A DNA stretch of 64,000 nucleotides from Bradyrhizobium iriomotense. GTDB taxonomy: Bacteria > Pseudomonadota > Alphaproteobacteria > Rhizobiales > Xanthobacteraceae. This document shows positions 24,800-33,779 of the stretch, piece by piece. Numbering within the stretch: the stretch's first letter is position 1; the number at the start of each line of letters is the position of its first letter. Where the stretch lies: positions 82,673-146,672 of the forward strand of contig NZ_JAFCLP010000022.1 of NCBI RefSeq assembly GCF_018129405.1, given 5' to 3'. A model generated the notes under the pieces. That model saw only the letters and a program-made list of their open reading frames with translations. It did no database searches and was not told the origin of the DNA. The translations under genes and the position numbers were made by a program.

Positions 24800-24927
24800 G
24801 TCGCTCTCCGGGGTCCTCTGCCGCCAATCTAGCGCGCCGCAACGAGGCGCGACAATTGCGTTCCGGCACCATTGCGGAGCGGCGCGCCGGACGCTAGCCT
24901 CCCCAAAAAATCGAGGAGGTACCAAGG

Positions 24928-25320
24928 ATGCGCTATGGTTTTCTGATGACGGGCCTGTTGCTGCTCGCCGCGCCGGCACAGGCGGGCGACGCGCCGCCGC
25001 GGGCGACCTATGTGACGATGGTCTTGCAGGCCTTCGCCGCCAAGGTCGAATGTCCGGGCACCGATCTCGTCTATCAGGACCTCGTGCAGAAGGCGCAGCA
25101 GATGCAGCTGCCCGATGGGACCACTGAGAAGGTGCGCAAGGCGATCGCCTGGATGCATACCGGCGGCAAGATGGGCGAGAAGCAGGACGACGATCTGATG
25201 GCCGAGGTCGCGGTCGCGACGCAGGCCACCGATATGGACCAGCGCCGCCTCGGCATGCCCGGCTGGTGCGAGGCGCAGAAGACCAACCTCGCCGGCCTGA
25301 TCCGCGCCAAGGGCGGCTAA
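24928..25320 (+). CDS. Exported protein of unknown function
   Basis: 130 residues with a signal peptide (MRYGFLMTGLLLLAAPAQA). The mature part is helical with two Cys far apart (VECPGTD, PGWCEAQK), which could pair. No known domain is recognised. ATG 24928 follows GAGGAGG. Divergent from the SDR gene across ~130 bp; no evidence links their functions. Confidence 0.7.
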   Translation: MRYGFLMTGLLLLAAPAQAGDAPPRATYVTMVLQAFAAKVECPGTDLVYQDLVQKAQQMQLPDGTTEKVRKAIAWMHTGGKMGEKQDDDLMAEVAVATQATDMDQRRLGMPGWCEAQKTNLAGLIRAKGG

Positions 25321-25471
25321 AGGCGTTTCGCGCGAAGTGGACACCGCTTAGCGGAAACAGACTTCGGCGGGTTTTTCCCGGCGTTAAGCACGCCACGGCG
25401 GAACTGCCGCCGTGGCCAACAATCGTCACATTCCTCGCCAGCATGCGGGCCTCTTCGAACAGGAGACCCCC

Positions 25472-25723
25472 ATGCGGATTGCTCATTTCGTCTTTGCCGC
25501 TGCACTGGCGGCGAGCACCGTGATGGCCGCCCCGGCCCTCGCAAGAAACACCGACGCTCAGAAAGGCGAGGAGAAATCGACCTCGTCATCGTCCTGCAGC
25601 GCCTATCAGCAGGCGCCGGACGGAACGTGGGAGCAGCTTCCCTGCAAGGAAACCGGCGAACGCGGGCAGCCGCAGACGCAGCACCGCGCCCCTGCACAGG
25701 GAACGGATCGCTGGGAACGCTGA
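25472..25723 (+). CDS. Small exported protein, unknown
   Basis: 83 residues. Signal peptide (MRIAHFVFAAALAASTVMAA, cut after ALA at ~23-25). Mature part polar, Ser/Gln/Glu-rich with two Cys (SSSCSAYQQ, QLPCKETG), ending Gln/Arg-rich. Short secreted proteins with a single Cys pair occur widely in Bradyrhizobium. ATG 25472 is supported by AGGAG seven bases before. Function unknown. Confidence 0.7.
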   Translation: MRIAHFVFAAALAASTVMAAPALARNTDAQKGEEKSTSSSSCSAYQQAPDGTWEQLPCKETGERGQPQTQHRAPAQGTDRWER

Positions 25724-25741
25724 GCGCTCAGGTTCCCGCGG

Positions 25742-25927
25742 TCAGCTCTGGTGCGGACCCCGCATGATCTTCATGGCGTCGGCGATGTGGCGCCATTCCT
25801 TGGCCTCTTCGGCCTCGCCACGACCCTCGCAGGCCTGGGCCTGCTCCGCGGCCTTCGCAATCGCAGCAAAACCGTGCTGTTCGAGCATCTGCCGTGCAAC
25901 GGTATGGACCTGGACCTCGGACATCAT
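25742..25927 (-). CDS. Small conserved hypothetical protein
   Basis: 61 residues (MMSEVQVHTVARQMLEQHG). A helical N-terminus is followed by an acidic Glu/Ala helix, with no signal or membrane segment. ATG 25927 is followed by a second ATG, and GGGAG lies ten bases upstream. Convergent with the small exported protein. Conserved-looking but unknown. Confidence 0.65.
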   Translation of the reverse strand: MMSEVQVHTVARQMLEQHGFAAIAKAAEQAQACEGRGEAEEAKEWRHIADAMKIMRGPHQS

Positions 25928-26037
25928 GGGGCGCTCTCCCGTTTGACGAAACCACGGGGTTCGCTCTGATCGCCCCCGCGCATGTCCTAGAACGACCGAG
26001 TCCCAGACCCCGTTCCGCCCAGATCATCACACATGAC

Positions 26038-26071
26038 AAAGGCGGCCCGCCATGCCCGGCGGACCGCCTTC
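26038..26071 (-). terminator. Terminator of the minCDE operon
   Basis: AAGGCGGTCCGCC pairs with GGCGGGCCGCCTTT on the minus strand, a long GC stem ending in TTTG. It lies 39 bp past the minE stop. Confidence 0.75.
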
Positions 26072-26109
26072 TCACCCACCCCAAAACTGCGGGTCGTCGG
26101 CCGCGTCCC

Positions 26110-26391
26110 CTACGCGACCGCCGCTTTCTTGCGCTCGAAGTCGTTGGGCACCTCGATATCGACCTCGAGGGTCGAGACCTCGTCGCCGCGCTCGAGCCGG
26201 ACGATGACCTTGGTCGGGTCCAGCGTCACATGCTTGGACACGACGGCGAGAATTTCCTCACGCAGCACACCGAGCAGATCGGGCTGGCCGCGCATTCCGC
26301 GTTCATGGGCAAGCAGGATCTGCAGCCGTTCGCGTGCGACGGGTGCCGAGGCCTTGTTGCCGCGGAGAAGTCGAAGCAGACCCATGCTCAT
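26110..26391 (-). CDS. minE: Cell division topological specificity factor MinE
   Basis: 93 residues, the usual length. N-terminal amphipathic region ([12 protein letters not shown]) contacts membrane and MinD; the anti-MinCD stretch ([15 protein letters not shown]) follows, then the dimerisation domain. MinE drives MinD off the membrane at midcell so that MinC inhibits FtsZ only near poles. It overlaps the minD stop (ATGA) and is last of minC-minD-minE, the standard order. Confidence 0.95.
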   Translation of the reverse strand: MSMGLLRLLRGNKASAPVARERLQILLAHERGMRGQPDLLGVLREEILAVVSKHVTLDPTKVIVRLERGDEVSTLEVDIEVPNDFERKKAAVA

Positions 26392-27203
26392 GCAGCCCTC
26401 CGTCGCAGCAGACGATCCATCAGACCTCTGCGCTCGGCGGGAACATGCATCGTCACGTTCTCGCCGCAGAGGCGCTTGGCCGCGTCCATATAGGCCCGCG
26501 CCGGCGCTCCATCCGCATTCGACAGGGTCACCGGCGTGCCGACATTGGAGGCCTTCAACACGTCCTGGCTCTCGGGGATGATTCCGAGCAAGGGCGTCGC
26601 CAGGATCTCGAGGATGTCGTCGATGGTCAGCATCTCGCCGCGCGCGGCGCGGGCGGGATCGTAGCGGGTGATGAGGATGTGCTTCTCGACCCGCTCACCC
26701 TTCTCGGCCCGTACCGTCTTGGAATCGAGCATGCCGATGATGCGGTCGGAATCGCGCACCGAGGAGACTTCCGGATTGGTGACGATCACGGCTTCATCCG
26801 CAAAGCGCATCGCCATGGAGGCGCCGCGCTCGATGCCAGCCGGGCTGTCGCAGATCACCCAGTCGAAACGGCTGCGCAGGTCGGCGATGACCTTGCCGAC
26901 GCCCTCTTCCGTCAGCGCATCCTTGTCGCGGGTTTGCGAGGCCGGCAGCAGCCAGAGATTCTCCAGCCGCTTGTCCTTGATCAGCGCCTGCGGCAGCTTT
27001 GCCACGCCCTGCACCACGTTGATGAGGTCGAACACGACGCGGCGTTCGGCGCCCATCACGAGGTCGAGGTTGCGCAAGCCGACGTCGAAATCGACGACGA
27101 CGACCTTGTCGCCGCGTTGCGCCAGCGCAGCCCCCAGCGCGGCAGTCGTCGTGGTCTTGCCGACGCCCCCCTTGCCTGATGTCACGACCAGTACCTTACT
27201 CAT
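26388..27203 (-). CDS. minD: Septum site-determining ATPase MinD
   Basis: 271 residues. Deviant Walker [15 protein letters not shown] (near 9-22), then [13 protein letters not shown] and [12 protein letters not shown]. The C-terminus has a basic amphipathic membrane-targeting helix ([14 protein letters not shown]). ATP-bound MinD dimerises on the membrane, recruits MinC, and is released by MinE. It starts 21 bp after minC and overlaps minE by four bases, indicating translational coupling. Confidence 0.95.
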   Translation of the reverse strand: MSKVLVVTSGKGGVGKTTTTAALGAALAQRGDKVVVVDFDVGLRNLDLVMGAERRVVFDLINVVQGVAKLPQALIKDKRLENLWLLPASQTRDKDALTEEGVGKVIADLRSRFDWVICDSPAGIERGASMAMRFADEAVIVTNPEVSSVRDSDRIIGMLDSKTVRAEKGERVEKHILITRYDPARAARGEMLTIDDILEILATPLLGIIPESQDVLKASNVGTPVTLSNADGAPARAYMDAAKRLCGENVTMHVPAERRGLMDRLLRRRAA

Positions 27204-27224
27204 CTGAAATGTCTCCTTTGCTGG

Positions 27225-27923
27225 TCAGTTCAGTGCTGTAATTCGCATGGTATTCCCCTGCAGCCAGGCCTGCGCCGGCTTGCCGCGCAGGGCGGCGTCG
27301 ATGTCGTCCGCAGTCTGGTAAAACCCATCAATTGCAAGCAGTTCGGCCTCGATCTTCTGGCAATAGATGCGCGCGCTCGTGTGACCGTTCACGCCCGCCA
27401 TGGCGCGGCCGCGCAGCGCGCCGTAGATGTGGATGGAGCCGCCGGCGACGACCTCGGCGCCGGAACCGACCGAGCCCAAAATGGTGACGTCGCCTTCGGG
27501 GAAGATCACGGTCTGGCCCGAGCGGACGGGGGTCTCGAGCAGCAGCGAGGTCGGCTTGGGCTCGACTTTCGCCTCGGGCTTCTTGGGCGCGGTCGGCTCG
27601 ACCACGCAGCTGCGCCCCCCCGAGAGCAGCGGCGGCATCGACGGCGTCAGCCGTGCCTCGTCCACGCCCTCGATGCCGAGCACGCGGATGTTGCGATCCT
27701 GCAGGCTGGTGAGCAGATGACCGATGCCGGCCTGGCTGAGATCGACCGAGGACAGGTCGATCACCACGGGCCGACCGGCAAAGAAGCCCGGCGACCGCGC
27801 GATGGTGGCGTCGATCTCCTGGAGCCAGTCCTGGATCGGAACCGTCGGCACGAACACGAAGGCCACATAGGAGCGCCCGCGCAGGCGCACCATCTGACGT
27901 TGGACTTTTGCTGCAGCCTCCAT
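27225..27923 (-). CDS. minC: Septum site-determining protein MinC
   Basis: 232 residues. N-terminal FtsZ-inhibiting domain (~1-100), a Lys/Pro/Glu linker (KKPEAKVEPKP), and a C-terminal beta-helix domain with Gly-rich turns (GDVTILGSVGSGAEVVAGG, IHIYGALRGRAMAG) that binds MinD. MinC caps FtsZ assembly at cell poles. First gene of the min operon. The start ATG 27923 is preceded by a run without strong ribosome site; the length agrees with the family. Confidence 0.95.
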   Translation of the reverse strand: MEAAAKVQRQMVRLRGRSYVAFVFVPTVPIQDWLQEIDATIARSPGFFAGRPVVIDLSSVDLSQAGIGHLLTSLQDRNIRVLGIEGVDEARLTPSMPPLLSGGRSCVVEPTAPKKPEAKVEPKPTSLLLETPVRSGQTVIFPEGDVTILGSVGSGAEVVAGGSIHIYGALRGRAMAGVNGHTSARIYCQKIEAELLAIDGFYQTADDIDAALRGKPAQAWLQGNTMRITALN

Positions 27924-28224
27924 AGCGGCCGACTCGTTCCCTGTTATTGAATGGTTAACGATGCGGCGGATATGGTTAACGGCCGGTTAATGCCTCCGTG
28001 GGGTTACGTGGGGATGGCGGCCCGTCGGCAATGGACGCGAGATCGCCGCCCCGACCTCCCGTGTCGTCCTGGCGAAAGCCAGGACCCATACCGCGGAAGC
28101 TATCGGTTGCGGGCGGTCGGAGTACCGAACAGCAGTCTTCGTCAAACTGCCCGCTGGGGTAATGGGTCCTGGCTTTCGCCAGGACGACCTCGGGGACGGG
28201 GTTCGGGCCGACGACTCCTGCCCC
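27924..28224. other. Intergenic stretch with inverted repeat
   Basis: About 300 bp between minC (minus strand) and the ABC binding protein end. The right two-thirds are the CCTGGCGAAAGCCAGG repeat (28063-28188). The minC promoter is expected near 27930-27990, where ATTGAATGGTTAACG occurs. I see no gene. Confidence 0.5.
28063..28188. repeat. Interspersed inverted repeat, CCTGGCGAAAGCCAGG family
   Basis: Left arm GTCGTCCTGGCGAAAGCCAG and right arm CTGGCTTTCGCCAGGACGAC mirror each other over ~70 bp. Each arm also forms its own hairpin (CCTGGC GAAA GCCAGG). It ends 37 bp from the binding-protein stop. Confidence 0.8.
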
Positions 28225-29229
28225 CTACTTCTTCACCTTGCTCGCATCCATCTTGATGGCGGGATCCAGCATCTTCGTCGTGAACGCCGTCGTCACTTCG
28301 AACGGCTTCTCCATGCCGAGATAGGTCTGGACCAGCTCGTAGTCCTTCTTCATCCGTTCGCCGTCGATCCAGCCGAGGCCCTTGGTGGTGGTGAACTCGT
28401 CGGTCATCAGGAACTTGATGCGCTCCCACTGCCGCTCCTGGTTTTCCTTGTCGAGGCCGGAGACCTGGTCGAGCAGCGCCTTCAGGCACGGCGCGGCGTC
28501 GGCGACGCAGGCGGCAAAGGCCTTCTGCGTGATGCGGACGAAGTCCTCGACCAGCCTCGGGTTCTTCTGCAGGTAAGCGCCGTTGACGATCAGCGAATTG
28601 CCGTACGGATTGAGGCCGATGTCCTTCCAGTTGACATAGCCGAGGTCTCCCCCGAACTCGATCACCTTGAGATCGTGCTCGTTGTAGAAATCGCTGATGA
28701 TGTCGACGGTGTGGCTCTTCAGCGCCGCGATCTTCGCGGTCGGCCCGACATTGACGAAGCCGACGGCATCGGGCGCCAGCCCTGCGGCCTTCGCAAAGGC
28801 CGGCCACATCACGCGAGAGGCGTCGCCGGGCGGATTGCCGATCTTGTGGCCCGCAAAGTCCTTCACCCCGTTCACGCCATAGCTCTTCAGCCAGTAGAAG
28901 GTCTGGCCGGTGTTGGCATAGACGCTCATCACCGCGACGGTGTCGGCGCCCTTGCTCTTGGCCACCAGCATGGTGGCGAGATCGGCGACGCCGAAGGGCG
29001 AGCCGCCGGACCCGACCTTGGCCGCGGAGACGCCGGAGCCTTTGCCGGTCTCGATGGTGAGGTCGATGCCTGATTTCTCGTACCAGCCTTGCGCCTTGGC
29101 GTAATAATAGGGCGAGTGATCGGCGGTCGGCGTCCAGTTCAGGATCAAATTGACCGCCTCGCCCGCGCTCGCCGGTACCGCCGGAAAACCGAGCACTAGC
29201 GCCACAACAGCCGCCTGAAAACGCTTCAT
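28225..29229 (-). CDS. ABC importer substrate-binding protein, NMT1/THI5-like
   Basis: 334 residues. Signal peptide (MKRFQAAVVALVLGFPAVPA) then an NMT1/THI5-like periplasmic-binding fold: LNWTPTADHSPYYYAKAQGWY, SGGSPFGVADLATMLVA and a typical DIISDFYN. The family carries thiamine precursors, sulfonates, riboflavin or other heterocycles; the ligand cannot be read. ATG 29229 follows GAGGAGG. It is divergent from the tetR of the importer operon, with a probable operator between them (29312-29327). Confidence 0.9.
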   Translation of the reverse strand: MKRFQAAVVALVLGFPAVPASAGEAVNLILNWTPTADHSPYYYAKAQGWYEKSGIDLTIETGKGSGVSAAKVGSGGSPFGVADLATMLVAKSKGADTVAVMSVYANTGQTFYWLKSYGVNGVKDFAGHKIGNPPGDASRVMWPAFAKAAGLAPDAVGFVNVGPTAKIAALKSHTVDIISDFYNEHDLKVIEFGGDLGYVNWKDIGLNPYGNSLIVNGAYLQKNPRLVEDFVRITQKAFAACVADAAPCLKALLDQVSGLDKENQERQWERIKFLMTDEFTTTKGLGWIDGERMKKDYELVQTYLGMEKPFEVTTAFTTKMLDPAIKMDASKVKK

Positions 29230-29311
29230 CGCATCCTCCTCATTGCCAGCGACCCGGCTTGTCGCTCTCCCCTTGTGAGGATACCAATGCAACAAGTCCG
29301 CCTCCCGCTTG

Positions 29312-29327
29312 TCAACTGTTTGGTTGG
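29312..29327. promoter_or_regulatory. Candidate TetR operator (site 1)
   Basis: TCAACTGTTTGGTTGG, which shares TCAAC at the left and TGGTTG at the right with site 2 (29978-29993), the better palindrome. It lies 82 bp before the binding protein and ends two bases before the TetR start codon, allowing both to be repressed. Confidence 0.6.
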
Positions 29328-29329
29328 AA

Positions 29330-29977
29330 ATGCCCGCAAAACGATCTGGCGACACCGCGCCGCAGCGGCGCGATCCCGTCGCCACCCGCAAGAAGCTGCT
29401 CACCGCGGCGCGCCTCGAATTCGCGCGGCACGGCCTGGCCGGCGCCCGCGTCGACGAGATCGCCGAGCGCGCCGGCGTCAACAAGCAGCTCGTCTATCAC
29501 TATTTCGGCGACAAGGACGCGCTCTACCTCGCCGTGCTCGAATGGGTCTATGAGGACATCCGCGAGCAGGAGCGCAAGCTCAATCTCGAGGGCCTGCCGC
29601 CCGACAAGGCGATCCGCCGGCTGATCGAGGCCTCGTTCGATCACCTCGCGGCACACCCTGATTTCATCGTGCTCCTGAACGACGAGAACCGCGGCGGCGC
29701 CCGCCACGTCCGCGGTTCCACCCGGCTGGAGGCGATGCATTCGCCGCTGGTGACAAGCGTCTCCCACATCCTCCATGAAGGCGTGCGCAGCGGACTTTTC
29801 CGCAAGGGGATCGACCCCGTCCAGCTCTACATCTCCATTGCGGGCCTCAGCTATTTCTTCTTCTCCAACACGCCGACGCTGTCGGCGATCTTCGGCAAGG
29901 ATCTGTCGAGCCGCACCCAGCGGCGCGCCCGGCGCCGGCACGTCGTCGATCTGGTGCTGCAGTCGCTCCGGCCATAA
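29330..29977 (+). CDS. TetR family regulator of the importer operon
   Basis: 215 residues. N-terminal helix-turn-helix with recognition segment VNKQLVYHYFGDKDALYLA (near 45-63), then a helical ligand domain of the TetR_C_11-like sort. ATG 29330 is chosen over an upstream TTG (29309), because the operator overlaps that extension. The gene sits between the divergent binding protein and the permease operon; matching palindromes on both of its sides point to control of all three units. Confidence 0.9.
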   Translation: MPAKRSGDTAPQRRDPVATRKKLLTAARLEFARHGLAGARVDEIAERAGVNKQLVYHYFGDKDALYLAVLEWVYEDIREQERKLNLEGLPPDKAIRRLIEASFDHLAAHPDFIVLLNDENRGGARHVRGSTRLEAMHSPLVTSVSHILHEGVRSGLFRKGIDPVQLYISIAGLSYFFFSNTPTLSAIFGKDLSSRTQRRARRRHVVDLVLQSLRP

Positions 29978-29993
29978 TCAACCAACTGGTTGA
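29978..29993. promoter_or_regulatory. Candidate TetR operator (site 2)
   Basis: TCAACCAACTGGTTGA: TCAACC and GGTTGA arms form a perfect six-base inverted repeat around AACT. It begins directly after the TetR stop and 67 bp before the permease start. It matches site 1 at 29312-29327 in 11 of 16 positions. Confidence 0.65.
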
Positions 29994-30059
29994 AACTTGC
30001 CCTGGGGACGGATAGGCTGACATCGTGGCGAAGAGGCCGCGATCAACAGGGAGCAGAAC

Positions 30060-30830
30060 GTGGCAGCCGACGGGGCACGCACCGCGCGCAGCTTTGCGAT
30101 CATCCTGATCGTGCATCTGGCCGTGCTCGTGTTCTGGCAGGTCGCGGTCGATGCCTTCCACGTCCCGAAATTCATCCTGCCCTCCCCGCTCGCGACGGTC
30201 CAGACGCTGGGAACCGCGAGCTATGCCTGGGGCGCCAACACGCTGGTCACCGCGGTCGAGATCCTCGGCGGCTTTGCACTTGGTGCCTTCGTCGGCGTGG
30301 CGCTGGCGGTGATCTTCAGCTGGGCGCCGCTCATCAGCCTCGTGCTGCTGCCGCTGTTCGTGACCTTGAACATGATCCCGAAGGTCGCGCTCGGGCCGCT
30401 CTTCATCGTCTGGTTCTCCTACGGCATCGTGCCGAACATCCTGATCGCCTTCAGCATCTGCTTCTTCCCGATCCTGCTCACCACCGCGCGTGGCCTGCGC
30501 GAGGTCGAGCCTGACCTGCTTGATCTCGTCAAATCGCTGCGCGGCTCGCGCTGGACGCTGTTCCGCAAGATCCAGCTGCCGGGATCGCTGCCTTACGTGT
30601 TCTCCGGCATGAAGGTCGGCGCCATCCTCGCTGTTGCCGGCGCCATCGTCGGCGAGTTCATCGCCTCCGAGCGCGGGCTCGGCTACCTCATGATCCAGGT
30701 GCAGTCCTCGCTCGACACGCCCGCGATGGTGATGGCCGTGGTGCTGCTGACGCTGCTCGGCGTCGCGCTCTATGGACTGGTCCTCGCCCTCGAACGCATG
30801 TTCGTCGTGGGCGATGCAAGACAAACCTGA
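30060..30830 (+). CDS. ABC importer permease (TauC/SsuC/ThiX-like)
   Basis: 256 residues with six membrane helices. The EAA-like cytoplasmic loop near 165-185 (ARGLREVEPDLLDLVKSLRG) contacts the ATPase. This permease class serves NMT1-type binding proteins such as the one divergently encoded here. The start is GTG 30060, supported by GGGAGC. It is first in a run of five plus-strand genes after tetR, and the ATPase is last, four genes downstream. Confidence 0.9.
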   Translation: MAADGARTARSFAIILIVHLAVLVFWQVAVDAFHVPKFILPSPLATVQTLGTASYAWGANTLVTAVEILGGFALGAFVGVALAVIFSWAPLISLVLLPLFVTLNMIPKVALGPLFIVWFSYGIVPNILIAFSICFFPILLTTARGLREVEPDLLDLVKSLRGSRWTLFRKIQLPGSLPYVFSGMKVGAILAVAGAIVGEFIASERGLGYLMIQVQSSLDTPAMVMAVVLLTLLGVALYGLVLALERMFVVGDARQT

Positions 30831-30864
30831 GAACGACAAACCTAAGAACGGCAAACCTGAAGGA
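30820..30864 (+). repeat. Three 15-bp tandem repeats before the epimerase-like gene
   Basis: GACAAACCTGAGAAC, GACAAACCTAAGAAC and GGCAAACCTGAAGGA in a row. They start in the last codons of the permease and end at the ribosome site of the next gene. The 15-bp period also reads as DKPEN/DKPKN/GKPEG in one frame. Confidence 0.75.
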
Positions 30865-30871
30865 CCAGCTC

Positions 30872-31909
30872 ATGCTCCTCACCCGCCAGACGCTGCCGAA
30901 GTCGATTCCCGATATCGCAGCCCTCGACGATCTCCTGTGCCGGCCGACCCAGGCGCTGATCGACGACCTCAACAAGGTCGAGGGCGACATCATGATCCTC
31001 GGCGTCGCCGGCAAGATGGGCCCTACGCTGGCGGGACTTGCGAAGGCGGCCGTGCCCGATCGCCGTGTCATCGGCGTCGCCCGCTTCAGCGACCCGAATG
31101 TGAAGGAATGGCTGAACGCGCGCGGCGTCGAGACCATCAATTGCGACCTGCTGGATGAGGCCGCGATCAATGCGCTGCCGAAGGCGCCGAACATCGTCTT
31201 CATGGCCGGGCGCAAGTTCGGCGCCGAGGGCGATCTGTCTATGACCTGGGCGATGAACGCGCATGTGCCGGCGCTGGTTGCGCAGGCCTTCTCCTCGTCG
31301 CGGATCGTGGCGTTCTCGACCGGCTGCGTCTATCCCTTCGTACCCGTCGACGGCAAGGGCTCGGCCGAGGACATGGCGCCGAACCCGCCCGGTGAATACG
31401 CGCAGTCCTGTGTCGGCCGCGAGCGCATGTTCGAATATTTTTCGCGCAAATTTGGAACGCCAGGCCGGCTGTTCCGGCTCAACTACGCGATCGACATGCG
31501 CTATGGCGTGCTGCACGACATCGCCACCAAGGTCCTTAACGGTACCCCGATCGACGTCAGCATCAGTCATGTCAATTTCATCTGGCAGGGTGATGCATCC
31601 TCCCAGGCACTGCGGTGCCTGGCGCATTGCACCGCGCCGACCTCGCCGATCAACGTCAGCGGCCATGAGATCCTCGCGGTGCGTGATCTCGCCGCGAAAT
31701 TCGGCGCGAGGTTCGGCCGCACGCCGGTGCTGACAGGCAAGGAAGAACCGACGGCGTGGCTCACCGACACCTCGAAGGCCGTCGAGCTGTTCGGCCTGCC
31801 GGTGGTCGACACCGAGCAGCTGATCGCCTGGACCGCGGACTGGGTGTCCCGCGCCATGCCGAGCCTTGGCAAGCCCACCAAATACGAGGTGCGCGATGGC
31901 CGCTACTGA
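30872..31909 (+). CDS. NAD(P)-dependent epimerase/reductase-like protein
   Basis: 345 residues with an extended-SDR Rossmann start IMILGVAGKMGPTLAGLA (G-x-x-G-x-x-G near 44-50) and a core running through FSTGCVYPFVP. The Tyr-x3-Lys pair of classical SDRs is not obvious, so the chemistry is uncertain. AAGGA at seven bases supports ATG 30872. It lies between permease and GNAT in the importer operon and overlaps the next gene by 14 bases. It could act on the imported compound, but no known pathway matches. Confidence 0.8.
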   Translation: MLLTRQTLPKSIPDIAALDDLLCRPTQALIDDLNKVEGDIMILGVAGKMGPTLAGLAKAAVPDRRVIGVARFSDPNVKEWLNARGVETINCDLLDEAAINALPKAPNIVFMAGRKFGAEGDLSMTWAMNAHVPALVAQAFSSSRIVAFSTGCVYPFVPVDGKGSAEDMAPNPPGEYAQSCVGRERMFEYFSRKFGTPGRLFRLNYAIDMRYGVLHDIATKVLNGTPIDVSISHVNFIWQGDASSQALRCLAHCTAPTSPINVSGHEILAVRDLAAKFGARFGRTPVLTGKEEPTAWLTDTSKAVELFGLPVVDTEQLIAWTADWVSRAMPSLGKPTKYEVRDGRY

Positions 31910-32717
31910 CGGTCCGCCCATCATCAAGCTCAGCGCGGACGATGCGATCGCCGGGCTCGCGCTGTCGACGGAAGCGCGCTGGAACCAGACCGAGGAGGAT
32001 TGGCGCATCTTCCTGCGCGACGGCGTCGTGTTCGGCATTCGTGACGGCATGCGACTGGTCGCAACCGCGGCGCTGCTGCCCTATCCCGGCAACAACGCCT
32101 GGATCAGCATGGTGCTGGTGTCAGGCACGCATCGCCGCCGCGGCCTTGCCACGCGCCTCGTCGATGCCTGTCTGGAAACCGCGCGCAAGAACGGCCTGAC
32201 CAGCTGGCTCGACGCTACGCCCGACGGCGCCGCCGTCTACGGGCCGCTCGGGTTCACGCCGACGCTGCAATTGCGCCGCTTGAGGCTGATGAAGCCCTCG
32301 CATGCCGAAGCGCCGCCATCGTCGTCCGCCAGCATCGACACGCTTCGTGCGCGCGACCGGCGCGCCACCGGCTTCGATCGAACTGCCCTTCTCTCCGCCT
32401 TCGCACAGCGCTCCGGCTCGCGCATCGTCGCCGCGAATGGCGCCATCGCGCTGGTCCGCGACGGCCGGACCGCCCGCCATATCGGCCCCCTGCTCGCCGA
32501 TCATGCCGCCGAAGCGCTGGCCCTGGTTCAGGCGATCGCGCGCTCCGAGACCGGCCCGCTCCTGATCGATGCCGTCGCGTCGCAGGCCGCGTTCCTGGAG
32601 GGATTGACCGCCTCAGGCTGGACCATCGAACGTCCCTTCCAGCGCATGCGGTTCGGCCCCGCCACCTCCGCCGGTGTGGAACTGCCCTTCGCCGTCGCCG
32701 GCCCCGAATTCGGATAG
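31896..32717 (+). CDS. GNAT family acetyltransferase with extra C-terminal domain
   Basis: 273 residues. The GNAT core lies in the first ~140: acetyl-CoA loop SGTHRRRGLATRLVDA near 78-93 and DATPDGAAVYGPLGFTPT near 108-125. A second ~130-residue region of similar size may be a partner GNAT domain. MAATDGPP at 31896 is preceded by GAGG; it overlaps the previous gene. In an importer operon it may acylate the substrate, but the target is unknown. Confidence 0.85.
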   Translation: MAATDGPPIIKLSADDAIAGLALSTEARWNQTEEDWRIFLRDGVVFGIRDGMRLVATAALLPYPGNNAWISMVLVSGTHRRRGLATRLVDACLETARKNGLTSWLDATPDGAAVYGPLGFTPTLQLRRLRLMKPSHAEAPPSSSASIDTLRARDRRATGFDRTALLSAFAQRSGSRIVAANGAIALVRDGRTARHIGPLLADHAAEALALVQAIARSETGPLLIDAVASQAAFLEGLTASGWTIERPFQRMRFGPATSAGVELPFAVAGPEFG

Positions 32718-32723
32718 GACATC

Positions 32724-33779
32724 ATGCACCACAGCCAGATCAACGCCGACATCCGCAAGCTGATTGCCGACGGCACCGTGCTGCCGGCGCATCCCCTCGC
32801 CCTCAGCGCCGAGCGCCAGCTCGACAAACAGCATCAGCGCGCCCTGACACGCTACTACATCGACGCCGGTTCGGGCGGCCTTGCCGTCGGCGTCCACACG
32901 ACGCAATTCGCGATCCGCGACGTCGGCCTCTACCGTCCCGTGCTGGAGCTTGCCGCCGAGACCGCCGCGAGTTGGGCCAAGCGCCCGCTGGCGATGGTTG
33001 CAGGCCTTGCCGGCCCGACCCGGCAGGCAACCACTGAGGCCCGCACCGCCCGCGATATCGGCTATCACGCCGGCCTGCTGAGCCTCGCCGCGATGAAGAG
33101 CGCTTCCGAGGGCGAGATCATCGCGCACTGCACGGCAATCGCCGCCGAGATCCCGCTGGTCGGCTTCTATCTCCAACCGGCCGTCGGCGGCGTCATCCTG
33201 TCCAGCCGCTTCTGGCAGCGTTTTGCCGCGATCGACAATGTCATCGCGATCAAGATCGCGCCGTTCAACCGCTACAGAACTCTCGATGTTTTGCGTGGTG
33301 TCGCGGCCGCCGGCGCGCTCGACCGCGTCGCACTCTACACCGGCAATGACGACCACATCCTGCTCGACCTGATGCTGCCGTTCGACCTCCGCGACAAGGG
33401 CGTCACCACGCGCACCTATTTCAAAGGCGGCCTGCTCGGCCACTGGTCGGTGTGGACCGCAAGCGCCATCAAGCAGTTCGAGCGCTGCAAGGCGGCGCAA
33501 CATAAGGACAGCGTGCCTGCGGACCTGCTCGCGCTCGATGCCCGCGTCACCGACTGCAACAGCGCCTTCTTCGACGTCGCCAACAATTTTCACGGCTGCA
33601 TCGCCGGCTGCCACGAGGTGCTGCGGCGCCAGGGCCTGATGCAGGGCCTGTGGTGCCTCGATCCGAGCGAGGGCCTCAGCCCCGGCCAGAAGGAGGAGAT
33701 CGACCGCGTCTGCCGCGAGCATGCCGACCTCAGCGACGACACATTCGTGGCCGCCAATCTGGATAAATGGCTGGCATGA
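32724..33779 (+). CDS. DapA/NAL family lyase-like protein
   Basis: 351 residues, longer than typical DapA (~295). TIM-barrel family marks are GGLAVGVHTTQF (near 52-63) and IAIKIAPFNRYRTL, whose Lys is the likely Schiff-base residue. The second half differs from DapA, so an aldolase/hydrolase role on an unknown keto acid is more likely than lysine synthesis. Starts six bases after the GNAT gene; its stop overlaps the ATPase start by four bases. Confidence 0.85.
   Translation: MHHSQINADIRKLIADGTVLPAHPLALSAERQLDKQHQRALTRYYIDAGSGGLAVGVHTTQFAIRDVGLYRPVLELAAETAASWAKRPLAMVAGLAGPTRQATTEARTARDIGYHAGLLSLAAMKSASEGEIIAHCTAIAAEIPLVGFYLQPAVGGVILSSRFWQRFAAIDNVIAIKIAPFNRYRTLDVLRGVAAAGALDRVALYTGNDDHILLDLMLPFDLRDKGVTTRTYFKGGLLGHWSVWTASAIKQFERCKAAQHKDSVPADLLALDARVTDCNSAFFDVANNFHGCIAGCHEVLRRQGLMQGLWCLDPSEGLSPGQKEEIDRVCREHADLSDDTFVAANLDKWLA

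Noticed and set aside
24800-25486. Long N-terminal extension of the SDR gene
   Set aside because: It overlaps the plus-strand exported-protein gene and is dominated by Arg/Pro/Ser, unlike a protein domain.
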